Shown piece by piece: positions 44,710 to 53,376 of a DNA stretch of 64,000 bases. Origin of the DNA: Jeotgalicoccus nanhaiensis (GTDB lineage: Bacteria > Bacillota > Bacilli > Staphylococcales > Salinicoccaceae); assembly GCA_004570955.1 (NCBI GenBank), contig SPPL01000008.1, forward strand, positions 31,611 through 95,610, written 5' to 3'. The first letter of the stretch is position 1. Every line of letters starts with the position of its first letter. A program made the position numbers and the translations under genes. The notes under the pieces are model-generated. The model did not search any database and was not told where the DNA came from. It saw only the letters and a program-made list of their open reading frames with translations.

Positions 44710-44772
44710 CCGCAGCATCTCCTTAATATTTTCAAAAATTAATCAATCTATATTTACCCTCCAGAATCGTTT

Positions 44773-45765
44773 TTAAAACAGTTCTTCTGCCAGCAGCTTA
44801 TAGACATTGAGACGCGCTTTTTGAGAGTGAGGAATGCTGCAGATCATCGCTTCGTCAAATCCATACTGAATCTGCTCTTCCTGCAGACGTTTAGCGATTT
44901 CTTTGGCAGAACCGACTAAATGCAGTTTACGGCCTTCTTGAATTTTCATGCGGTCCATTTCTGTCAGCGGAAAGTCCTGTGCCTCTTCAGGTGTCAAAAC
45001 TTGTCCGCTTCGTCCTTTCATAAACTGCAGACGCCATATATCCTGAGGTTTAGCTTCAAATTCCGCTTCTTCAGCAGTTTCTGCTGCTGTAACCATATAA
45101 GATACATTAATTTCAGATTTTTCCATAAAAGGAGATGCTTCAAAATTATTTTTATAAGCATCGAGTATTTCTTTTGACAGCTGTCCGTTAAAGAACTGAG
45201 CGAATGAATAACCCGCGCCTCTCCGGCCAGCTTCTACCGCACTGTTGCCGCTCGAACCGAGCAGCCACGATTCAGGCAGAGTGATATTCGACGGTGTCGC
45301 AATTGTTCTGTTATATAAATCAGATGAAGGCACTTCATCATTAATCAGCTGGAGCGCGGTATCAAATTTCTCATACATATTATGCACCATTGGTGTACGT
45401 CCCTCGGACAATGCGTAAATGGAAAACTGATCTCCGCCGGGTGCTCTTCCCATGCCAAAATCAATACGTCCGGGAGCGAATGCGCTGAGTGTTTTAAAAA
45501 CTTCGGCAAGCTTTAACGGAGAATAATGCATCATCATGACACCTCCGGTACCGATTCGTATGTTTTTTGTTTTAGCTGCCAAATGTGCCGCTGTAATCTC
45601 AGGAGCTGAACTTGCGTAGGCGGACGTGCCATGATGTTCTGCCATCCACATTCGTTCGTAGCCGAGCTGATCGCCAAGCACCGCCAGCTCTTCCGCTTTC
45701 TTTAAAGCATCTGCTGCTGTGTTGCCTTTAGTAATGGGAGCTTGATCCAGTATACTCAATTTCAT
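44773..45765 (-). CDS. LLM-class flavin-dependent oxidoreductase
   Basis: 330 residues, bacterial-luciferase-like fold. LDQAPITKG near the start, RMWMAEHHGTSAYASSAPEI near 39-58, and the IRIGTGGVMMMHYSPLKLAE stretch near 71-90 are typical of the single-subunit luciferase-like family (LLM, F420/FMN branch) of Bacillales, such as YceB/YwcH. Substrate unknown. Shares strand with the disulfide oxidoreductase, 63 bp upstream of it, and may be co-transcribed. Confidence 0.85.
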   Translation of the reverse strand: MKLSILDQAPITKGNTAADALKKAEELAVLGDQLGYERMWMAEHHGTSAYASSAPEITAAHLAAKTKNIRIGTGGVMMMHYSPLKLAEVFKTLSAFAPGRIDFGMGRAPGGDQFSIYALSEGRTPMVHNMYEKFDTALQLINDEVPSSDLYNRTIATPSNITLPESWLLGSSGNSAVEAGRRGAGYSFAQFFNGQLSKEILDAYKNNFEASPFMEKSEINVSYMVTAAETAEEAEFEAKPQDIWRLQFMKGRSGQVLTPEEAQDFPLTEMDRMKIQEGRKLHLVGSAKEIAKRLQEEQIQYGFDEAMICSIPHSQKARLNVYKLLAEELF

Positions 45766-45852
45766 AGTTAATACATCCTTTAAATTATATTTATCGGTAT
45801 TCTCTTTTCTTTAAAGAATATCAATTAACGGCCTGTTATAAAAACTAAGTGC

Positions 45853-46767
45853 TTAGTCAGCCGCCGGCCATTCACAAGTAAATGTCAGTTTATCCCCGTC
45901 GTAGTCAGCGCGGATATGACCATTCATTTTATCCATTAAGCTTTTCGTCACCGAAAGCCCAAGACCGGTGCTCTCTCCGGTTCTTGATTTGTCTGCAATG
46001 TAAAAACGGTCAAAAAGTATTTCCGGATTATTTGCTTCAGCAGTAATTTCCGCACTGTTCTGCACCCATAATATAATAGATTGCCTGTTTTTCCGTACAC
46101 CGATTTCAATATCTCCTTCAGCATATTGAAGTGCATTAGACAGCAGATTTTCAAGCACACGTCTGACCGCCGCCAGGTCATTTATAATGAACAGCGGACC
46201 AGTCGAAATATTCATTGCAGGTTCAATACCTTTCTCCGTAAAATCACTGTAAAATGATAAAACCATTTCATTGGTGAGCCGGGTAATATTAATCCGTTCT
46301 TGCTTTAAAACATAATCGCCGGAAGCTATTTTACTCAGTTCAAAAAAATCATTAACGAGTTTTTCCAAATGTACCGAACGTTCCAGCGCCGTATTTAAGT
46401 ACTCCTGCTGCTCTTTTGCCAGTAAATCTTTTGATTTCACCATTTGAAGATAGCCTTTAATTGATGTTAAAGGTGTTCTCAAGTCATGAGAGATATTCGC
46501 AATACTTTCTTTTAATTCATTTTCAGAACGAATTTTCTCACGGTTTGTACTGATGTAATGATCAATCAGCGTGTTGATTTCAAAGCCGAGGGATTCAAGC
46601 TGTTTATCTATCAGACTGATATCGATTTTTTTACCTGTCGAAAAGTTGTTATAGGCCTTAAGCTGACTGCTGATATTTTTAAGTTCTTTTTTCAAGACAA
46701 ATAGACGGAGAACGAGAATTCCTGCTCCAGCCAGTGAAATTATCAGCAAAAAAATCAACTTCAACAC
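45853..46767 (-). CDS. Sensor histidine kinase
   Basis: 304 residues. One membrane segment (about 1-22), a short cytoplasmic region and HisKA with ISHDLRTPLTSIKGY (His near 92), then HATPase N and G boxes (LLSNALQYA, GTGLGLSVTKSLM-like STGLGLSVTK). There is no extracellular sensor loop, as in kinases that sense with an associated ABC transporter. It is fourth in the order RR, ABC ATPase, permease, kinase (transcribed direction), 14 bp after the permease. Confidence 0.85.
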   Translation of the reverse strand: MLKLIFLLIISLAGAGILVLRLFVLKKELKNISSQLKAYNNFSTGKKIDISLIDKQLESLGFEINTLIDHYISTNREKIRSENELKESIANISHDLRTPLTSIKGYLQMVKSKDLLAKEQQEYLNTALERSVHLEKLVNDFFELSKIASGDYVLKQERINITRLTNEMVLSFYSDFTEKGIEPAMNISTGPLFIINDLAAVRRVLENLLSNALQYAEGDIEIGVRKNRQSIILWVQNSAEITAEANNPEILFDRFYIADKSRTGESTGLGLSVTKSLMDKMNGHIRADYDGDKLTFTCEWPAAD

Positions 46768-46781
46768 CTGCCTTTGAAAAA

Positions 46782-47546
46782 TTATTTAATTTCTTTTTTG
46801 CCGAATACATACATACCGATTAATAGCATGACAACTGTTGAAATCACTCCGGTCGATACTGCTGTTACGATATCTCCGGCAGTCATTTCCGGATTCATGA
46901 CCGTGCCGAATTGATGGAATATCGAATAATTGTAGAGCTTACTGATAAGATCAGACATTGGAATCTGATCTATGACAAACATAATCAAGGTAAGTGCGAT
47001 TGAAAATATAATCGTTTTTCCGCTGTCTCCGGTCATAATCGCAATTAATGTAATGATTGCGGTATAACCTGCCAGCTGCAGGGTAAATAAGCCGAATGAA
47101 GTCAGTAAATATATCAGATGGTCCCCATTAAATATACTGCCGCTTATAATCAATTTTAATATAAGTCCTGAACCCACAGGAATTATTACCGTAAGAATTA
47201 CAGCCGCTGCTGTATAAACGACATACTTCGCAAAGTAAATCAGGCTCCTGTGTTTTCCGCTTATAATTTGATTTTTAATGACACCAGTACTGCCGAATTC
47301 TGTTGAAATATAAAATGCTGCAAGTGTTCCTATCATCAGATTAAAAAATAAAGGCAGAATAAACATCGACAAGGCATTCATTTCCGGAATTCCTGCCGCT
47401 TCAAATGGTGTATTGGTCAGCATCCACCATTCAGAAACTACAAGATAATGCATCAGACTGCTGAGAGCGGCAGATATTATAAGAAGTACCCAGAAAGATT
47501 TATTATGTTTTAATTTAAATATTTCAGCCTGCAGTAGATTACTCAT
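46782..47546 (-). CDS. ABC-2-type transporter permease
   Basis: 254 residues from ATG 47546 (GGGAGGTAG upstream; overlaps the ATPase stop by 8 bp). Six predicted membrane helices. MSNLLQAEIFKLKHNKSFW is the typical start of ABC-2 permeases of the lantibiotic-immunity/YtrC-like type. With its ATPase it may export or protect against a peptide antibiotic; the cargo is not known. Confidence 0.85.
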   Translation of the reverse strand: MSNLLQAEIFKLKHNKSFWVLLIISAALSSLMHYLVVSEWWMLTNTPFEAAGIPEMNALSMFILPLFFNLMIGTLAAFYISTEFGSTGVIKNQIISGKHRSLIYFAKYVVYTAAAVILTVIIPVGSGLILKLIISGSIFNGDHLIYLLTSFGLFTLQLAGYTAIITLIAIMTGDSGKTIIFSIALTLIMFVIDQIPMSDLISKLYNYSIFHQFGTVMNPEMTAGDIVTAVSTGVISTVVMLLIGMYVFGKKEIK

Positions 47547-48462
47547 GCGAACTACCTCCCACAAGTTTTGAAAAATAACTTTCCAGGCTGTCACCATTTT
47601 GCGACAAGTGTTCAATAATTAATCCGCTTTCTGTGAGTGCTGCCGATACTATTCTCACATTTTCCAAATGACTGTACAGATTAATTGATCCATCCGGAGT
47701 GATTTCGAAATCAGTCGTGTTCAGCTTTCTCTCGAGTACCGTCACGCCTTTTTCATGATCATCAACTTTAATTTTCAAATGTTGCCGGCACTTTTCATCG
47801 AGTTCCTGAAGACTCAATTCTTCAATCAGTCTGCCTTCGTGAATAATTCCATAGGTAGTTGCAAGCTGATAGAGCTCGCTTAAAATATGACTGGAAATCA
47901 AAACAGTTAGATTTTTTTCGCGGTTTAATTTTTGAATTAATTCTCTCAGTTCAACTATACCTATTGGATCCAAACCGTTCGTCGGCTCGTCTAAAATTAA
48001 AAATTCCGGATCTCCAAGTAATGCGACAGCAAGTCCCAGACGCTGTTTCATGCCGAGTGAAAAGTTTTTCACTTTCTTATTTCCTGTATTTTCGAGCTCA
48101 ACTAGTTTCAGTGTATCTGTAATACACTGTTTACCGGGAATTCCCTTTTGCAGACGGTGAACTTCCAAATTCTGTTCAGCTGTCATATTCAAAAACAAGG
48201 CGGGCTGTTCGATAATCGCCCCCATTCTTTTCTGCGCATCATTTAATTCCTTAGCAGTATCCGCACCAAAAATTTCAATTTTTCCGCTGTCCGGAAAACC
48301 GAGGCCTGTGACCAGCCGCAGCATTGTTGACTTTCCCGCACCATTTTGCCCGATAAAACCGTAAATATCTCCTTTTTTCACAGTGATATTTACTTTATTT
48401 ACCGCTTTATAATTTTTATATGTCTTTGTAAGTTCATCAGTTCTAAGTATATATTCACTCAT
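47539..48462 (-). CDS. ABC transporter ATPase
   Basis: 307 residues. Walker A GQNGAGKST near 38-46, signature FSLGMKQRLGLA near 138 and Walker B FLILDEPTNGLDP near 158 are complete. The C-terminal extension (about 70 residues after the core) is typical of BcrA/lantibiotic-immunity ATPases. AAAAAGGAG precedes the ATG. It sits between the regulator and permease genes of the same module. Confidence 0.9.
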   Translation of the reverse strand: MSEYILRTDELTKTYKNYKAVNKVNITVKKGDIYGFIGQNGAGKSTMLRLVTGLGFPDSGKIEIFGADTAKELNDAQKRMGAIIEQPALFLNMTAEQNLEVHRLQKGIPGKQCITDTLKLVELENTGNKKVKNFSLGMKQRLGLAVALLGDPEFLILDEPTNGLDPIGIVELRELIQKLNREKNLTVLISSHILSELYQLATTYGIIHEGRLIEELSLQELDEKCRQHLKIKVDDHEKGVTVLERKLNTTDFEITPDGSINLYSHLENVRIVSAALTESGLIIEHLSQNGDSLESYFSKLVGGSSHE

Positions 48463-48543
48463 AGTATAATCTCCTTTTTAATCGATAAACTGATTGTAAA
48501 AGAGAAATCATAAGAAAGTATTAAAACATTCCTTAAGAAAGTA

Positions 48544-49233
48544 TTAATTTTTCATTTTATAGCCCATTCCCCAAACAGTTTCAATATAATCTGCTTTATT
48601 GTTTGCAGATGCAAGTTTATTGCGAAGATTGCTCATATGAACATTGACAGTGTTGTCATCACCTTGAAAAATCTCGTGCCAAACACTTTCAAATATATTT
48701 GCTTTCGAAAACACTTTATCTGGATTTTTCATTAAAGTATAAAGAATCGTAAATTCCCGCGCAGTCAATGTCAGCTTTTTATCATTTACCCTTACAGTTT
48801 TAGCATCCATATCCAGCACAATATCTTTATGTGTAAGAATATCCGGAATCACTGCAGCTGACCGATGAAACCTTCTCATGACAGCGCCTATACGCGCGGA
48901 TACTTCTTCGATATCGAATGGCTTCGTTATATAATCATCGGCACCAAGTTTGAGAGAACTGACTTTTACCTCCTGCTCTTCCCGGGCAGAAATAATAATG
49001 ACCGGCGATGTTCCTTCAGCTGTTATATTTTTCAGTATTTCTTCCCCGGACATTCCCGGTAGCATCATATCAAGCAGTATTAAGTCCCAATGCTGGTGAT
49101 TGAAATAGAGCATCGCTTCTGTGCCTGAATACGCGGAGTGTGGTATATAACCGTTTTCCTTTACAATGTCTGACAGCAGTTTATTAATCGCATTGTCATC
49201 TTCAATGATTAATACATTTTGCTTAAGTCTCAT
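48544..49233 (-). CDS. OmpR-family response regulator
   Basis: 229 residues. Receiver with EDD (about 11-13), DLILLDMMLPGMSG (Asp near 55) and a Lys in YITKPFD, then a winged-helix DNA-binding domain (LTAREFTILYTLMKNPDKVFS; VNVHMSNLRNKL). Likely controls the ABC transporter and kinase genes that follow. No recognised operator was found. Confidence 0.9.
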   Translation of the reverse strand: MRLKQNVLIIEDDNAINKLLSDIVKENGYIPHSAYSGTEAMLYFNHQHWDLILLDMMLPGMSGEEILKNITAEGTSPVIIISAREEQEVKVSSLKLGADDYITKPFDIEEVSARIGAVMRRFHRSAAVIPDILTHKDIVLDMDAKTVRVNDKKLTLTAREFTILYTLMKNPDKVFSKANIFESVWHEIFQGDDNTVNVHMSNLRNKLASANNKADYIETVWGMGYKMKN

Positions 49234-49274
49234 ATTTTATGCCCCCATTCTTGCAGTTAAGTTCATTATAAACA

Positions 49275-49319
49275 TAAAAAATACTCCCTAATATTCATTT
49301 AAGAATATTAGGGAGTATT
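49275..49319 (-). terminator. Terminator of the YceI-family gene
   Basis: Long perfect stem ATACTCCCTAATATTC/GAATATTAGGGAGTAT, then TTTTTT on the minus strand. Confidence 0.93.
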
Positions 49320-49360
49320 GACCCATTTATATCTATATCATTTTCAGCTGTATAATCTAA

Positions 49361-49894
49361 TTATTCTGCGTCCGCCGGGTTAAGTTGCAGCTCAAGGCTG
49401 ACTTTAACGTCTTTAGATACAAGCACTCCGCCTGTTTCTAATGTCTGGTTCCAAGTTAAGCCAAATTCTTCACGGTTGATTGAGAATTTAGATTCGAAAC
49501 CGTAAACTGTCGGTCCGAAAGGACTTACGCCCTGGCCGTTGTATTCCACAGGAATAGTCACTTCGTTAGTGACGTCTTTAATAGTTAAGTTGCCTGTCAC
49601 ATCAAATTTTGTGCCTGATCCTTCGATTTTAGTTGATTCAAATGTGATTTCTGGGTGGTTTTCCACATCAAAGAAATCAGCAGAAGTTAAATGAGCGTCA
49701 CGGTCTGCAACTTTAGTGTCGATAGTTGCTGCATTTGCTTTACCTTTTATTTTTGCTGTTGTGAAGTCTTCAATATTGTCAGCTTCGACATCAATCGACC
49801 ATTCCCCGAAAGTTCCTTTAACTTTAGTTACCATCATATGTTTTACTTGAAATTCTAATTCTGAGTGCGCTGTGTCCGCTGTAAATTTAGCCAT
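49361..49894 (-). CDS. YceI-family lipocalin-like protein
   Basis: 177 residues from ATG 49894 (the in-frame ATG at 49912 begins within GGAGG). FTADTAHSELEFQVKHMMVTKVKGTFGEW and FDVENHPEITFESTKIE (in part) are the YceI signatures of a lipid/polyisoprenoid-binding beta barrel. No signal peptide, so cytoplasmic. In staphylococci similar genes respond to stress. It stands alone. Confidence 0.9.
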   Translation of the reverse strand: MAKFTADTAHSELEFQVKHMMVTKVKGTFGEWSIDVEADNIEDFTTAKIKGKANAATIDTKVADRDAHLTSADFFDVENHPEITFESTKIEGSGTKFDVTGNLTIKDVTNEVTIPVEYNGQGVSPFGPTVYGFESKFSINREEFGLTWNQTLETGGVLVSKDVKVSLELQLNPADAE

Positions 49895-49974
49895 AATTAA
49901 ATCATCCTCCATAGTTTTGTTTTTCGTTAATACTTCGCTTTCGAACTATCACATTAATTATGATAATATACTTA

Positions 49975-49993
49975 GTTACAAAAAGCAAGTAAC
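49975..49993 (-). promoter_or_regulatory. Inverted repeat in the YceI promoter region
   Basis: GTTAC (49975-49979) and GTAAC (49989-49993), ten bases apart, within TTAGTTAC...GTAACAAA. It may be a MarR-type operator; the distance to the start (about 85 bp) fits the promoter zone. Confidence 0.4.
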
Positions 49994-50099
49994 AAACTTA
50001 AAATAAATTAAATTTGATATATTTGTATATTTAAGTCTATATTGAAGTAGTTTACCATTATCTGAAAATTAAACCTTTTTGACACTCTGTATTAATATA

Positions 50100-50128
50100 T
50101 TGACCTTTATCGGTTAGGCGTGTATCCT
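50100..50128 (+). promoter_or_regulatory. Likely promoter of the SAM-riboswitch transcript
   Basis: TTGACC (50100-50105), 17-bp spacer, TATCCT (50123-50128); the start site would fall about 50135, just before the aptamer. Confidence 0.5.
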
Positions 50129-50151
50129 TAATCTCATTAATTAAATAAATT

Positions 50152-50246
50152 CTTATCCAGAGAGGTGAAGGGACTGGCCCGTCGAAGCCTCAGCAACAGA
50201 CTATTTGGTACTGTGCTAATTCCAGGAGCAGACGCTCAAAGATAAG
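50152..50246 (+). ncRNA. SAM-I (S-box) riboswitch aptamer
   Basis: P1 stem CTTATC/GATAAG closes the fold. AGAGAGGTGAAGGGACTGGC, CCGTCGAAGCCTCAGCAACA and the GGTACTGTGCTAATTCCA segment are the conserved S-box core (P2 kink-turn, P3, J3/4). It binds S-adenosylmethionine and turns off the downstream gene when SAM is plentiful. Confidence 0.97.
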
Positions 50247-50256
50247 CTGAGGACTT

Positions 50257-50297
50257 CCCCATCTCTTATCTTTACAAATAAAAGATGGGGATTTTTT
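50257..50297 (+). terminator. Riboswitch-controlled terminator
   Basis: CCCCATCT/AGATGGGG stem with T-run, starting 10 bases after the aptamer and ending 17 bases before the start codon. Confidence 0.92.
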
Positions 50298-50314
50298 AAT
50301 AGGAGGATAATATT

Positions 50315-51619
50315 ATGTCTAATAAAAAAGGCGGCCCGGTATCCTTGCTGCCCCTAGTTATATTTGTAGCCTTATTCATTGGTACCGGACTTCTGGCAGG
50401 AGATTTCAGTGCTATGCCGATTCCGCTAGCAGCGATTCTTGCGTCAGTTGCAGGTTTCTTTTTATATTTTAAAGAACCGTTTAAAGATAAATTAGCTGCT
50501 TACTTTCAAGGCGCAGCACAGGAAAACGTCATACTTATAGTTGTTATTTTCTTGCTTTCCGGTGCTTTTTCCGGCATTGCAGGAGCTATGGGAGCTGTGG
50601 ATTCAACAGTAAATATGGGATTAACATTTCTTCCCCCTAGTCTGCTTTTAAGCGGAATTTTTATTATCTGCTGTTTTGTATCACTCGCTATGGGAACCAG
50701 CACAGGCACTGTTGTAGCAATTGCACCGATCGCCATTGGTATCGCAGACCAGACTGAAATCGGACTCGCACTCGCTTTAGCCACTGTTATTGGCGGGGCT
50801 ATGTTTGGTGATAACTTATCGTTTATTTCTGATACAACCATTGTCGCTACACGTACTCAGGGTGTCAAAATGATTGATAAATTCAAAGTGAACTTTTGGA
50901 TTGTGCTGCCGGGCGCTATTCTGACCATAATTACTTTATATTTAATGACTGCCGACATCTCACTTAGTCAGACAGGAAATTATGACTTTAATTTTATTGA
51001 AGTCATTCCATATCTTTCTGTGCTGATTATCGCACTCCTCGGGGTCGATGTCATAATCGTGTTGCTGAGCGGAGCAGCAATTTCAAGTCTTCTCGGCTTG
51101 TTGACAGGAGCTTTCGATATATTTACGCTGTTTTCAGCGGCTGGTGAAGGTATTGCAGGTATGCAGGAAATTTCAATTATCACAATACTAATAGCCGGTA
51201 TGATTGGTCTAGTCAGTCATTACGGAGGTATCACCTACCTGCTCAATACTATTATGGGCAGAATTAAAACGAAAAAAGGCGCCGAACTCGGTATCGCAAG
51301 TTTAGTCAGCGTTACTGACGTATCCACTGCCAATAATACAATTTCAATAATGATGACGGGACCTCTCGCGAAAAACATAGCTGAAGAATATGAAGTGGAC
51401 CCGAGAAAATCTGCAAGTATACTCGATACATTCGCTGCAGGATTCCAGGGTCTCATTCCTTACGGCGGACAAATGCTTGCAGCTTCAGGACTCGCCGCCG
51501 GTATCTCGCCTGTGGAAATTATGCCGTATTCCATTTATCCAATGCTGCTGATTATCAGCGGAATTATTGCGATATTAATTGGATTCCCAAGAAAGTATTC
51601 AAAAGTCAAAGTTAATTAG
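50315..51619 (+). CDS. metT: NhaC-type antiporter-superfamily transporter, probable methionine transporter MetT
   Basis: 434 residues with about eleven membrane helices. CFVSLAMGTSTGTVVAIAPI and GAMFGDNLSFISDTTIVATR near 125-175 are NhaC-family motifs, and SVTDVSTANNTISIMMTGPLAK near 325 repeats them. Direct control by a SAM-I riboswitch argues for methionine or precursor uptake (the MetT group) rather than Na+/H+ exchange. AGGAGGAT precedes the ATG. Confidence 0.85.
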   Translation: MSNKKGGPVSLLPLVIFVALFIGTGLLAGDFSAMPIPLAAILASVAGFFLYFKEPFKDKLAAYFQGAAQENVILIVVIFLLSGAFSGIAGAMGAVDSTVNMGLTFLPPSLLLSGIFIICCFVSLAMGTSTGTVVAIAPIAIGIADQTEIGLALALATVIGGAMFGDNLSFISDTTIVATRTQGVKMIDKFKVNFWIVLPGAILTIITLYLMTADISLSQTGNYDFNFIEVIPYLSVLIIALLGVDVIIVLLSGAAISSLLGLLTGAFDIFTLFSAAGEGIAGMQEISIITILIAGMIGLVSHYGGITYLLNTIMGRIKTKKGAELGIASLVSVTDVSTANNTISIMMTGPLAKNIAEEYEVDPRKSASILDTFAAGFQGLIPYGGQMLAASGLAAGISPVEIMPYSIYPMLLIISGIIAILIGFPRKYSKVKVN

Positions 51620-51628
51620 AGAAAAATC

Positions 51629-51665
51629 AATCGGATTCAGCAGATGCTGGATTCGATTTTTTATT
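51629..51665 (+). terminator. Terminator of metT
   Basis: Imperfect stem AATCGGATTCAGC/GCTGGATTCGATT followed by TTTTTT. Confidence 0.75.
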
Positions 51666-51689
51666 TAAAAGTTTCCGTGGCGATGTTTA

Positions 51690-51973
51690 AGTACGACATA
51701 GAAATGGCGTCGTACTCGGGAACAAGTTCAAGTACGACACCGAAGCACCGTCGTATCCGGGAGAAAGTTCAAGTACGACACCAAAGCACCGTCGTACTCG
51801 GGAACCAGTTCAAGTACGACACGAAAGCGCCGTCGTATCTGGGAACAAGTTCAAGTACGACACGGGAACACCGTCGTATCTGGGAGCGAGTTCAAGTACG
51901 ACACCGAAGCACCGTCGTATCCGGGAGAAAGTTCAAGTACGACACCAAAGCTCCGTCGTACTCGACATCTCTT
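51690..51973. repeat. Array F: seven 41-bp units, TACGAC palindrome family
   Basis: Units start at 51690, 51731, 51772, 51813, 51854, 51895 and 51936, exactly 41 bp apart, with AGTACGAC, an 11-base loop such as ACCGAAGCACC, GTCGTA, and a linker (CTCGGGAACAAGTTCA type). It lies between terminators of convergent metT and the XRE-TPR gene. Same hairpin as array B, different linker. Confidence 0.95.
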
Positions 51974-51980
51974 TCAATAT

Positions 51981-52012
51981 AAAAAAGCGGAATATGCCCA
52001 TGCACATTCCAC
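51981..52012 (-). terminator. Terminator of the XRE-TPR gene
   Basis: Stem GGAAT/ATTCC extended by TGT-GCA pairs, followed by TTTTTT on the minus strand. Confidence 0.75.
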
Positions 52013-52017
52013 TCTCT

Positions 52018-53274
52018 TTATTGTTCAAATATAATTTCCTTAATCATATGCATTTCTTTAGCATATATTGAATGTTTTATATCCTCGACAGTTTCTTCAA
52101 TGATTGAATAAGATTCTCTCGCCTTTTCGACTTTCCCTGTTTCAAACAGACTGAGCGGGTACACCAGACTTCTGACAGCGAACAAAATCCGGTCCAGCGG
52201 ATGCTGGGCTTGCGGACGTTCATACATTTGATAAGCAAAGTTTTCTAAAACATACTCATAATCCTGCCTATAATAAGCCAGTTCCAGCTCAAATATCGGC
52301 AGATACTGTTTGATATAATCTCTGCTGACCATTGGATTATCGTTTTCTTTTTTAATCACTGCTTCCATTTCTGCCAGATAGTTCTCAACAAGTTCAATAA
52401 TATTGTCAGGTTGATTCAGCAGATAAAATACATTAATCGGACGGTTTTTATCCACTACTTCAAATTTATACTTGTCCGACTGGTTAAACGATAAGTACTT
52501 CCTCAAATTTTCCTGATAAACTTCAGCCTGTTCCATATCGCCTTTATGTGAATAATACAAACCAAGTATTAAATTCTGCAGATAAAAATATTTGAAGTTC
52601 TCTTTTTTATAGCATTCCTGCAAGTGAAGTTCTCCGTATTCCAGAAAATCTTTTTCATTAAAATCTGCAGCAAACGAGCTTCTCCAGAATAAGTAATTTA
52701 TATAGATATTACTGTCGTATTCCTTGTACTTCTCAACATCTTCTTCCAGCTGCTTTGTCGTTTCATATGCACTTTTATAATCTCTTTCGTACAGCATGGA
52801 TATCGCATTGTTCATTTTATCGGTGACAGCCAGATTCTCGAGTCCGATATTTTTATAGAACTGCTCGATTAAATCAGTAATTTCTTCAGCTTTCTCCCTC
52901 TGGCCGGTGTACCTGTAGTAGACACGTATTAGATGATAAATTAACATGCCGTCGCTCGACTGCGCAATTTTATCAATATTAGGAAGTATTTCTTCTTTTA
53001 TTAACTCTGTCGGAAAATCAAAAGAATTATACAATTCACTGCGCTCAAGCATTTTCTTTGTCCACTCGCTGTCACCTTCTTGTGTTAAATAACTGATGCT
53101 GACCCCGAGTGTCTCTGCTAAATACTCAAGAGTATCCATTGACGGGTTGGATTTATTATTCTCTATTAAAGACAGCATGCCCTTGGTAATCTTCTCTCCA
53201 GCTAGTTCAACAAGCGTTAACCCCTGTTCTTTCCTCAATTCTTTTATACGTTCGCCTAAAGCCATATCACTCAC
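52018..53274 (-). CDS. XRE-family regulator with TPR-like C-terminal domain
   Basis: 418 residues. The N-terminal HTH (LGERIKELRKEQGLTLVELAGEKITKGML..., about 6-60) precedes a long helical domain whose pattern of paired helices (LIYHLIRVYYRYTGQREKAEE, YLQNLILGLYYSHKGDMEQAE) suggests TPR repeats. That layout is seen in RRNPP peptide-sensing regulators (PlcR, Rgg, NprR) but also in many other XRE-TPR proteins. It is divergent from an MFS gene across two palindromes and probably controls that gene and itself. No short pheromone gene was seen nearby. Confidence 0.82.
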   Translation of the reverse strand: MSDMALGERIKELRKEQGLTLVELAGEKITKGMLSLIENNKSNPSMDTLEYLAETLGVSISYLTQEGDSEWTKKMLERSELYNSFDFPTELIKEEILPNIDKIAQSSDGMLIYHLIRVYYRYTGQREKAEEITDLIEQFYKNIGLENLAVTDKMNNAISMLYERDYKSAYETTKQLEEDVEKYKEYDSNIYINYLFWRSSFAADFNEKDFLEYGELHLQECYKKENFKYFYLQNLILGLYYSHKGDMEQAEVYQENLRKYLSFNQSDKYKFEVVDKNRPINVFYLLNQPDNIIELVENYLAEMEAVIKKENDNPMVSRDYIKQYLPIFELELAYYRQDYEYVLENFAYQMYERPQAQHPLDRILFAVRSLVYPLSLFETGKVEKARESYSIIEETVEDIKHSIYAKEMHMIKEIIFEQ

Positions 53275-53287
53275 TCCAATTTACATT

Positions 53288-53306
53288 AGTTTAATTATAT
53301 TAAACT
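53288..53306. promoter_or_regulatory. Operator palindrome 1 between the XRE-TPR and MFS genes
   Basis: AGTTTAATTATATTAAACT, a perfect 8-3-8 palindrome, upstream of the -35 box of the MFS promoter and close to the XRE-TPR start. Confidence 0.7.
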
Positions 53307-53311
53307 ATTTC

Positions 53312-53341
53312 TTGACTTACAATCTTAAATAATTATATGAT
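53312..53341 (+). promoter_or_regulatory. Promoter of the MFS gene
   Basis: TTGACT (53312-53317), 18-bp spacer, TATGAT (53336-53341). Confidence 0.6.
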
Positions 53342-53343
53342 AA

Positions 53344-53360
53344 GTTTAATCAGATTAAAC
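53344..53360. promoter_or_regulatory. Operator palindrome 2
   Basis: GTTTAATCAGATTAAAC, a perfect 7-3-7 palindrome of the same half-site, lying over the expected transcription start. Centres of the two sites are 55 bp apart, about five helical turns. Confidence 0.7.
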
Positions 53361-53376
53361 AAAGGGGATGTTGTTT

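Noticed and set aside
51644..51982. Open frame rich in STT/KYDT repeats
   Set aside because: Same cause as above: it is array F read in one frame, with no start signals and a terminator upstream.
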